The translations under genes were made by a program, and so were the position numbers. Positions 14,048 to 18,629 of a stretch of 18,629 nucleotides of DNA are shown here, in pieces (the stretch's first letter is position 1; each line of letters starts with the position of its first letter). The stretch spans positions 1-18,629 of the forward strand of contig DASTLT010000182.1 in assembly GCA_035714625.1 (NCBI GenBank), in the 5' to 3' direction. Below the pieces are notes generated by a model. The model did not search any database. It had not been told where the DNA came from and saw nothing but the letters and a program-made list of their open reading frames with translations. The DNA comes from GCA-003244245 sp035714625. Lineage in GTDB: Bacteria > Actinomycetota > Actinomycetes > Mycobacteriales > Pseudonocardiaceae.

Positions 14048-14391
14048 CCCACACGGTTGTTTCAGCGTTGGAACGAATGCGTATACACCGACTTCCAGGA
14101 GTGGGCGAGTGACCGGTCGTGACTCACCTGGTGGGCGGGCATTATTTTCCGGAGATCGGCCTATGGTATCCGCATGGTGAGTTCATGACGATGGCCCAAA
14201 CGGGGCTGAGGAATGCTCAACCAACCCAACCCGTACCGGACGGTAAGTGGTCCGACTCACGGCGCTGCCACCACCACCGGACCGGCGGACTTCCCTTCCC
14301 GGCAATGGGCGCCCATGGTGAGGTACACAGGCATGACTGAAGGGCCCGACACCTGACCGGCCGGCCGGGCGGCATGACCGCGGCCCGGCCG

Positions 14392-14422
14392 CTGCGGGCG
14401 TGCCACCCCGCCACGCCCGCAG
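14392..14422. terminator. Strong GC-rich hairpin, possible terminator
   Basis: CTGCGGGCGTG at 14392-14402 pairs perfectly with CACGCCCGCAG at 14412-14422 across a 9-base loop. There is no T-run after it on either strand, so factor-independent termination is uncertain, as is common in actinomycetes. It is the strongest hairpin in the gap. Confidence 0.4.
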
Positions 14423-14596
14423 GTGATCATGCTGTCGGCCGCGCGCCGCTCGCCCACCGCGCCACCAGAATGCCCGGTAGCGATGGGTGTCGACGCGCAG
14501 GAGGATAATCCGAAGGCTTGAAGGCGGCTCGCCCGGAGTCGAGCTGCCGCATCCGGAGGGTGAGGACGCTCCCCGCCGTTCCGGCGTTCACATGCG

Positions 14597-14609
14597 TCAC
14601 TTGGAGTGA
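14597..14609. promoter_or_regulatory. Short palindrome TCACT-TGG-AGTGA upstream of ssgA-like gene
   Basis: A perfect 5-bp dyad with a 3-bp centre lies 84 bp before the ATG of the SsgA-like gene. Its half-sites use the same letters as the BldD consensus (AGTGA ... TCAC) but in the opposite order, so it may be an unrelated operator or chance. Confidence 0.25.
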
Positions 14610-14693
14610 AACCCGCGATCGCATGGTACGCATGGGCGCCCTCCGGCGATCATAAGGATATCGGCGGAAGCTAGGGACGGAGGCGGACTTAAG

Positions 14694-15116
14694 ATGAACG
14701 CCAACAGCAGTGAAACGGTCGCCCACGACATGTTCGCGCTGCTTCACCAGTCCGCGGCACCCGTGGTGACCCGCTGGACTTATTGCACGGACGACCCGTT
14801 CGCAGTGACGCTGGCCATCCACACCCGCGGTGACCAGTGCGTGGAGTGGGTGCTGGCCCGCAACCTGCTGGTGGCCGGCCTCACCGGTCCGGCAGGCCTC
14901 GGGGATGTGCGGGTGCGGCCGGCCCGGATCGCCGAATGGGACGTCGTGCTGATCGAGATTCGCTCCCCCGACGGGCGTGCGATGCTGGAGTTGGACCGCG
15001 ACTTGCTGCAGCAGTTCGTCGACGCCACTGTCGAGGCCATCCCGCTGGGCAGCGAGGCCACCGTCATCGACATGGACGCCGAGATCGAGAAGATCACCAG
15101 GAGCTGCGCCGGCTGA
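14694..15116 (+). CDS. SsgA-like sporulation/cell-division regulator
   Basis: SsgA-like proteins (SALPs) occur only in morphologically complex actinomycetes. They guide septum placement and peptidoglycan remodelling, for example SsgB recruiting FtsZ. The 140-aa product shows the family pattern throughout: TRWTYCTDDPFAVTLAI (residues 26-42), CVEWVLARNLLVAGLTGPAG (49-68), 'GLGDVRVRPARIAEWDVVLIEI' (68-89), the near-invariant SPDGRAMLEL (91-100), and a C-terminal helix (LLQQFVDATVEAIPLGSE). The ATG at 14694 has GGAGG at 14679-14683, a 10-base spacing. The gene stands alone, convergent with the NmrA-like gene. Which SALP subfamily it belongs to cannot be decided here. Confidence 0.92.
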   Translation: MNANSSETVAHDMFALLHQSAAPVVTRWTYCTDDPFAVTLAIHTRGDQCVEWVLARNLLVAGLTGPAGLGDVRVRPARIAEWDVVLIEIRSPDGRAMLELDRDLLQQFVDATVEAIPLGSEATVIDMDAEIEKITRSCAG

Positions 15117-15238
15117 CCGCAGCGGCGGGCCGTCCGCGCGGGAGACGGCTGGGGCGCGAGCATCGCCGCTGGGCCGGGGCGACCAGCTCGACCGGGCGAC
15201 CACGCTGTGCTCCGGCTCGCGGGGCTGGTGCCATCGGA

Positions 15239-15259
15239 CGGCGGGGTAAGCACCCGCCG
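15239..15259. terminator. Hairpin between convergent genes, possible bidirectional terminator
   Basis: CGGCGGG (15239-15245) pairs with CCCGCCG (15253-15259) over a 7-base loop, GTAAGCA. It sits immediately next to the stop codon of the NmrA-like gene (15261-15263) and downstream of the convergent SsgA-like gene, the place where a shared terminator is expected. No T-run follows. Confidence 0.45.
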
Positions 15260-15260
15260 G

Positions 15261-16043
15261 TCACGCCAGGGCGAACCGGGTGGTGAGGTACTCCTCGAAG
15301 GTGCGCCGCCCTTCGGCATGGTCCGGTGCCAGGTGCCCGCCCTGACGGTAAGCACGAAAGACCGCGCCGGGCAGGCGCGCCGGTAGCAGCAGCCGGCGCT
15401 GCCCGCTCGCCCGCAGGTAGGCCAGCGCCAGCTCGCGGAAGGTGCGGATCTGGGGTCCGCCCAGGTCGGGCACCCGCTCCAGCGGTGGCCCGGCGGCCAG
15501 CTCGACCAGCCGAGTGGCCACCTCACCGGTATCGACCGGCTGGTCGCGGACTCCCGCCGGGAGCACCATCACCGGCAGCCGGGCGGCGGCCGCCAGTAGC
15601 GAGAAGATCAGATCGTGGAACTGGGTGGCCCGCTGGATCGTCCAGGCCAGGCCGGACTCCTCGATCAGTCGCTCCTCGGCGAGCTTAACCTGGTAGTAGC
15701 CCAGCGGCACGCGGTCAATTCCCACGATCGAGATGTAGACGAGGTGGCCCACCCCGCCGCGGCGGGCCTTCTGGAGGAAATGACGCGTGCCGGGGAGGTC
15801 CCGCTTTGCATGCCGGAAGTCGCTGGCGCAATGAATGATCGTGTCGACGTCGGTGACAGCGGCTTCGATCCCCGCCCCGGTACTCAGGTCGCCGACCGCC
15901 CACTCGAGCTCCGCCAGCGAGCCAGGGAGCCGGGACCTGCGGCTCAGGACCCGCACCACCTGCTGGCCCCCGGCAAGCTGTCGGACCACCTCCCGGCCTA
16001 GCGTGCCAGTACCCCCAGTCACCAGGATCCGCACCCTCGTCAC
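15261..16043 (-). CDS. NmrA-like NAD(P)-binding protein (atypical SDR)
   Basis: The 260-aa protein starts with a Rossmann fold: VRILVTGGTGTLGREVVRQL, with the glycine motif GGTGTLG at residues 10-16. It continues with 'RVLSRRS' (31-37), where Arg suggests NADP preference, 'DVDTIIHCAS' (65-74), LVYISIVGID (101-110), and Y116-xxx-K120 in YYQVK. This is the layout of atypical short-chain dehydrogenases of the NmrA/NAD-dependent epimerase kind, which act as redox sensors or reductases. The GTG at 16043 is chosen because the fold begins right after it and GGAAG is just upstream. The longer open frame to 16310 adds Arg/Pro-rich shadow sequence. The specific substrate is unknown. Confidence 0.85.
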   Translation of the reverse strand: MTRVRILVTGGTGTLGREVVRQLAGGQQVVRVLSRRSRLPGSLAELEWAVGDLSTGAGIEAAVTDVDTIIHCASDFRHAKRDLPGTRHFLQKARRGGVGHLVYISIVGIDRVPLGYYQVKLAEERLIEESGLAWTIQRATQFHDLIFSLLAAAARLPVMVLPAGVRDQPVDTGEVATRLVELAAGPPLERVPDLGGPQIRTFRELALAYLRASGQRRLLLPARLPGAVFRAYRQGGHLAPDHAEGRRTFEEYLTTRFALA

Positions 16044-16153
16044 ATCGCTTCCGGTCGGCCGCCATTCGAAGCCAGATGGCCCTCCTGGGCACGGCAAAAC
16101 TGCAATTCGGCTGCACATGGCACCCAATAGGTATACCACCTGCCCCGTTGCGC

Positions 16154-17152
16154 TCAGGGCTGGGCGGCACTTGATGGCACGCTTGGGTGCGCCCGGAAGC
16201 GGTCGGTCGCCTCGACCAGCTCGTGGAGGTTGCCGGGCTCGGTTGCCGAGTGACCGGCGTCGGGCACGACGCGCAGGTCCGCCTCTGGGAAGGCGCGATG
16301 AAGCGCCCACGCGCTCATCATCGGGCAGACGACATCGTAACGCCCTTGCACGATCACGGTGGGAACATGCCGGATGCGCCTGACGTTCGCGAGGAGCTGC
16401 CCGTCACGCTCGAAGAAGGCGCGGTTGACGAAGTAGTGGCACTCGATCCGGGCAAATGCGAGAGAGAACTCGTCATTCGAAATCCGCGCGATGAGGTCCG
16501 GATTCGGGTACAAGCAGCTCGTCTTGCCTTCCCAGACGCTCCACGCCGTGGCCGCCGACTGCTGGACAGTTGGGTCGTCGCTGGTGAGGCGGTGGTAGTA
16601 GGCCTGCAGCAGGTTCCCGCGCTCCTCGGCCGGTATGGGGGCCAGAAACCCTTCCCACGCGTCGGGGAAGATGGCGTCCGCGCCGCGCTGGTAGAACCAG
16701 TCGATCTCCTGTTTGCGGAGCAGGAAGATTCCGCGAAGCACGAGCTCGGTCACCCGGTCCGGGTATTTTTCGGCATACGCGAGCGCAAGCGTGCTACCCC
16801 ACGATCCACCGAACACCTGCCACCGCTGGATGCCCAGGTGCTCCCGAATCCGCTCCATGTCGGCGACGAGATGCCAGGTGGTGTTCTCGGTCACGCAGGC
16901 ATGGGGCTTGCTCCTGCCGCAGCCGCGCTGGTCGAACAGCACGATGCGGTACGCCGCAGGGTCAAAGAACCGGCGCTGTTTGGGCTCGGTGCCAGCACCG
17001 GGGCCACCGTGCACGAAAACGACCGGTTTGCCCTGCGGATTACCCGACTCCTCGACGTAAATCTCGTGCAGCCCAGAGACTCGAAGGAGCCCAGTGCGGT
17101 AAGGCTCGATCTCGGGATAAAGCGTGCGGCGCGGGCGCCTGGCAGTGGTCAT
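16154..17152 (-). CDS. pip: Proline iminopeptidase (prolyl aminopeptidase)
   Basis: This alpha/beta-hydrolase of peptidase family S33 removes N-terminal proline from peptides in the cytoplasm. The 332-aa length is close to the family norm. Conserved blocks are LYPEIEPYRTGLLRVSGLHE near the N terminus, the oxyanion motif HGGPG (48-52), 'VLFDQRGCGRSKPHA' (71-85), and the nucleophile elbow GGSWGS with Ser117. The rest of the catalytic triad is Asp273 in QGRYDVVCP and His301 in DAGHSATEP. The ATG at 17152 follows GAGGTG. The gene lies 110 bp upstream of the NmrA-like gene on the same strand, with its own intervening gap, so co-transcription is possible but not obvious. Confidence 0.95.
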   Translation of the reverse strand: MTTARRPRRTLYPEIEPYRTGLLRVSGLHEIYVEESGNPQGKPVVFVHGGPGAGTEPKQRRFFDPAAYRIVLFDQRGCGRSKPHACVTENTTWHLVADMERIREHLGIQRWQVFGGSWGSTLALAYAEKYPDRVTELVLRGIFLLRKQEIDWFYQRGADAIFPDAWEGFLAPIPAEERGNLLQAYYHRLTSDDPTVQQSAATAWSVWEGKTSCLYPNPDLIARISNDEFSLAFARIECHYFVNRAFFERDGQLLANVRRIRHVPTVIVQGRYDVVCPMMSAWALHRAFPEADLRVVPDAGHSATEPGNLHELVEATDRFRAHPSVPSSAAQP

Positions 17153-17419
17153 GACACCTCGTCGTTGACATCATTGACGCAAATATGCAGGATCAATCGA
17201 ACGAGGCTTTACGATACAGACTGCTCATACCGCGACGCATCTGGGGAGCCAGCGTGGGCGATACACCAGCGAGCACGACTGGGCTCACCTCGGCAGGGTC
17301 GAGCACCAGGTTGGGCGCCAGCCCCGATGGCAGGGCTGCGCTCGCTGGCTGCTGCGCGAGCGTCCTGTGGTCCACGAGGCCCAGGGCCGAGACGATGTTG
17401 TCGCGGCTGGCCGATATTG

Positions 17420-17448
17420 AGCATTGGCACTCGAAAGAGCATTGTCAA
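17420..17448 (-). promoter_or_regulatory. Candidate promoter TTGACA-N17-AATGCT, minus strand
   Basis: A perfect -35 consensus (17448-17443) is separated by 17 bp from AATGCT (17425-17420), which keeps A2 and T6 of the -10. The direct repeat GAGCATTG (plus strand, 17419-17426 and 17437-17444, an 18-bp period) overlaps both boxes. It would transcribe the uncertain small frame ending at 17193 or the pip gene. Confidence 0.35.
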
Positions 17449-17704
17449 CTCAAAGCCGCCACACCTTGCAATGCGCGCAGCACAATCCGCATCCGATCCA
17501 GCAGATCAGCCAGGCCGCCCTATTCGCATCACCAGGACCACTCCGCGATTTTCTTGACATCGGCCGGATGGCGCAGGCTGCTGTCGGTGGCATCCATCCG
17601 GAACGGCCAGGACACCTGGACCAACGATGGTTCACTCCTGACCGCCGCAGCCGCAGCAGCTCCCCGCCCCACGGGGTGACGTCGTTACGGTCGCGGCGCG
17701 TGGC

Positions 17705-17736
17705 GGTGCCCGCTGGAGGTACCCGCCCGGGGCACC
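17705..17736. terminator. Inverted repeat after the HTH gene, possible terminator
   Basis: GGTGCCC (17705-17711) and GGGCACC (17730-17736) form a perfect 7-bp stem around an 18-base internal region. The right arm abuts the stop codon of the HTH gene (17737-17739). The position suits a terminator for the minus-strand operon, but there is no T-run. Confidence 0.35.
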
Positions 17737-17958
17737 TCATCCGCCCGCGCCGTCCTCGGCCTCCCAGCGCAGCAGGTCGCCCGGCTGGCATTTGAGCACC
17801 TCGCAGAGCGCGGCGAGCGTCGCGAAGCGCACCGCCTTGGCGCGGCCGTTCTTGAGTACCGCCAGGTTGGCGGGTGTGATCCCTACGCGGTCCGCGAGCT
17901 CGCCCACGGACATCTTCCGCTTGGCCAGCATCACGTCGATGTCGACGGTGATCGGCAT
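17737..17958 (-). CDS. Small Cro/C1-type HTH transcriptional regulator
   Basis: The 73-aa protein is essentially one helix-turn-helix domain: MPITVDIDVMLAKRKMSVGE, then LADRVGITPANLAVLKNGRA and 'RFATLAALCEVLKCQPGDLLRWE'. This is the short YozG/HTH_26-type repressor commonly encoded next to DUF2975 membrane proteins. Its ATG shares one base with the TGA of the DUF2975 gene (TGATG), so translation is coupled. The likely target is the pair of matching palindromes in the operon's own promoter (18462-18498). How the membrane partner modulates it is not known from sequence. Confidence 0.92.
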   Translation of the reverse strand: MPITVDIDVMLAKRKMSVGELADRVGITPANLAVLKNGRAKAVRFATLAALCEVLKCQPGDLLRWEAEDGAGG

Positions 17959-18449
17959 CAGATCACCTCGTCCAGCTCGGCCCGCATCTGCGCCGCTTCG
18001 CCGTCGCGCGCGACGGCCTGGGCGAGCAGCATCCGCAGCACGAGCACGATGAGCGCGACCCCCAGGATGGCCACGCCAACCCCGCCCATGATGAGGGTGA
18101 CGCCCGGGTCGTCCCGCTGGCCCGGCGCATTGAGGGCCGTGACCGCGAACCACACGAGGGCAGCCGCCACGATCGCGCCGATCACGACGTCCACGTACCG
18201 GAAGGCAGCGTGGGAGAACACGGTTCCGCGTCGCACCATCGTCGCCAGCCGCCATACACAGACCCCAATGACCTGGACCGTCCCGATGCCCAGGATCGTG
18301 ATCACGCGCAGCGGGGTCAGCGGGAGCGACCCGTCCTCCGGGTCGCTCCCGCTGACCAACGTCCACACCATCAATGCCTGTACGAACACGGTGCCGGCGA
18401 GCACCACCACAAGCACGACGCGCAGCGCACGCACTGTCAGCTTTCCCAT
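17958..18449 (-). CDS. DUF2975 family four-helix membrane protein
   Basis: The 163-aa product has four hydrophobic segments at about residues 9-31, 46-68, 84-106 and 118-144. Between them are short polar loops (SGSDPEDGSLPLTP and NAPGQRDDPG), with a charged C-terminal tail (ARDGEAAQMRAELDEVI). This fits DUF2975, a family of integral membrane proteins almost always paired with a small YozG-type HTH protein, as here. The function of the family is not established; a membrane-located partner of the repressor is the usual proposal. The ATG at 18449 is chosen over an in-frame ATG at 18464 because GGAAGGA lies between them at the right distance. Confidence 0.9.
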   Translation of the reverse strand: MGKLTVRALRVVLVVVLAGTVFVQALMVWTLVSGSDPEDGSLPLTPLRVITILGIGTVQVIGVCVWRLATMVRRGTVFSHAAFRYVDVVIGAIVAAALVWFAVTALNAPGQRDDPGVTLIMGGVGVAILGVALIVLVLRMLLAQAVARDGEAAQMRAELDEVI

Positions 18450-18461
18450 GACCCGTCCTTC

Positions 18462-18476
18462 CATCGAGTTGCGATG
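18462..18476. promoter_or_regulatory. Operator palindrome O1 (CATCG-N5-CGATG)
   Basis: A perfect dyad with a 5-base centre (AGTTG) lies 13 bases upstream of the DUF2975 start codon, in the predicted leader next to the ribosome binding site. It shares the ATCG-N5-CGAT core with O2, centred 21 bp away. Confidence 0.65.
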
Positions 18477-18478
18477 AG

Positions 18479-18507
18479 AATCTATCGAAACTCGATAGGT
18501 GGAACAA
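18479..18507 (-). promoter_or_regulatory. Promoter of the DUF2975-HTH operon (TTGTTC-N17-TAGATT)
   Basis: On the minus strand, TTGTTC (18507-18502) and TAGATT (18484-18479) are separated by exactly 17 bp. The -10 matches TATAAT at 4 of 6 positions. The start point would fall near 18472, about 23 bases before the ATG. Operator O2 fills the spacer and overlaps the -10, and O1 covers the start point. Confidence 0.6.
18482..18498. promoter_or_regulatory. Operator palindrome O2 (CTATCG-N5-CGATAG)
   Basis: A perfect 6-bp dyad around AAACT lies in the spacer of the predicted promoter and overlaps the first bases of the -10 box. Occupancy would block RNA polymerase, so repression is expected. The related dyad O1 is on the same helix face. 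Confidence 0.7.
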
Positions 18508-18629
18508 GGGCTGGGACGGAGGGTGGGCGGCGGTTTCGCACCGTGGTGGGACGCCGCCGCCCCCTCCCCTGGCATGGCGTTCGCGCGAACCGTCTTGATC
18601 TTGTCGAAGTCGGCCTCGCGTGAGCACAA

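Larger units (their letters stand above)
14048..14693. other. Gene-poor gap upstream of ssgA-like gene
   Basis: These 646 bp contain no gene I can support. A plus-strand frame from GTG 14119 to 14340 (73 codons, MTHLVGGHYFPEIGLWYPHG...) covers a locally AT-richer patch and might be a decayed or orphan ORF. It lacks a clear ribosome binding site and I recognise no family. Two inverted repeats are listed separately (14392-14422 and 14597-14609). Confidence 0.4.
17153..17736. other. Gene-poor gap between pip and the HTH/DUF2975 operon
   Basis: There is no confident gene in these 584 bp. A minus-strand frame ending at 17193 (from a GTG at 17375, open upstream to about 17440) encodes VDHRTLAQQPASAALPSGLA and continues to 'MRRGMSSLYRKASFD'. 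Its composition is less shadow-like than other frames here, and a sigma-70-like TTGACA-N17-AATGCT lies just upstream on the same strand (17448-17420). I recognise no family. A decayed gene or small orphan is possible. Confidence 0.35.

Noticed and set aside
16044..16310. N-terminal extension of the NmrA-like protein to 16310
   Set aside because: The added residues are Arg/Pro/Gly-rich shadow sequence, and the Rossmann fold begins right after the GTG at 16043. The extension would also overlap the pip coding region.
17185..17679. Plus-strand 164-codon frame in the gap after pip
   Set aside because: The composition is Ser/Arg/Ala-rich and shadow-like, there is no ribosome binding site, and no family is recognisable.
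1..18629. tRNA, rRNA, CRISPR array
   Set aside because: No cloverleaf with TTCRANY, no rRNA core motif and no regularly spaced repeat array was seen on reading the window, although a covariance-model search was not possible here.

Overview
The window is high-GC actinobacterial chromosome. Two genes point to a morphologically complex actinomycete: an SsgA-like cell-division/sporulation regulator and an XRE-DUF5753 regulator. The group 2 sigma factor, the MEDS-type anti-sigma protein and the frequent GTG starts fit the same assignment. The genus cannot be fixed from sequence alone.

Left part (1-4486): a small conserved-looking protein on the minus strand, then a full-length HrpA-type DEAH RNA helicase (1300 aa). 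The helicase gene carries a 60-bp, near-perfect palindrome inserted in frame at 1981-2040 and an in-frame triplicated 15-bp repeat near its 3' end.

Accessory island (about 4500-9160): it is bounded on the left by a frameshifted C-terminal remnant of an IS66-type transposase. On the right are remnants of a HAD-family hydrolase (minus strand) and of a TPR-type transcriptional regulator (plus strand). Between them lie two transcription units. The first is a 98-aa protein, a DUF6879 gene cut off halfway, and an XRE-DUF5753 regulator that has no start codon of its own and is out of frame with the DUF6879 piece. The second is a tight ATGA-coupled operon: a 62-aa protein, a divergent S-adenosylhomocysteine-hydrolase-like protein (378 aa) and a NUDIX hydrolase. 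Both units are preceded by the same bipartite motif GGGCAA-N4-GGGCAA (17 of 20 bases shared), a candidate operator linking the regulator to the operon. This is the best candidate for an undescribed system here, although its regulator looks damaged.

Stress-regulation block (9166-11776, minus strand): a group 2 sigma-70 factor, a STAS-domain anti-sigma-antagonist and a MEDS-HATPase anti-sigma/sensor protein. The last two overlap by ATGA.

Right part (12106-17152): a 66-aa conserved-looking protein, an acyl-CoA dehydrogenase, TatA of the twin-arginine translocase, the SsgA-like protein, an NmrA-like NAD(P)-binding protein and a proline iminopeptidase. Two gene-poor gaps (14048-14693 and 17153-17736) hold only short uncertain ORFs and small repeats.

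Right end (17737-18449, minus strand): a two-gene operon of a four-helix DUF2975 membrane protein and a small Cro/C1-type repressor, translationally overlapped. Its promoter carries two matching palindromes, (C/T)ATCG-N5-CGAT(A/G), with centres exactly 21 bp apart. One of them occupies the spacer and the edge of the -10 box, which predicts autorepression.
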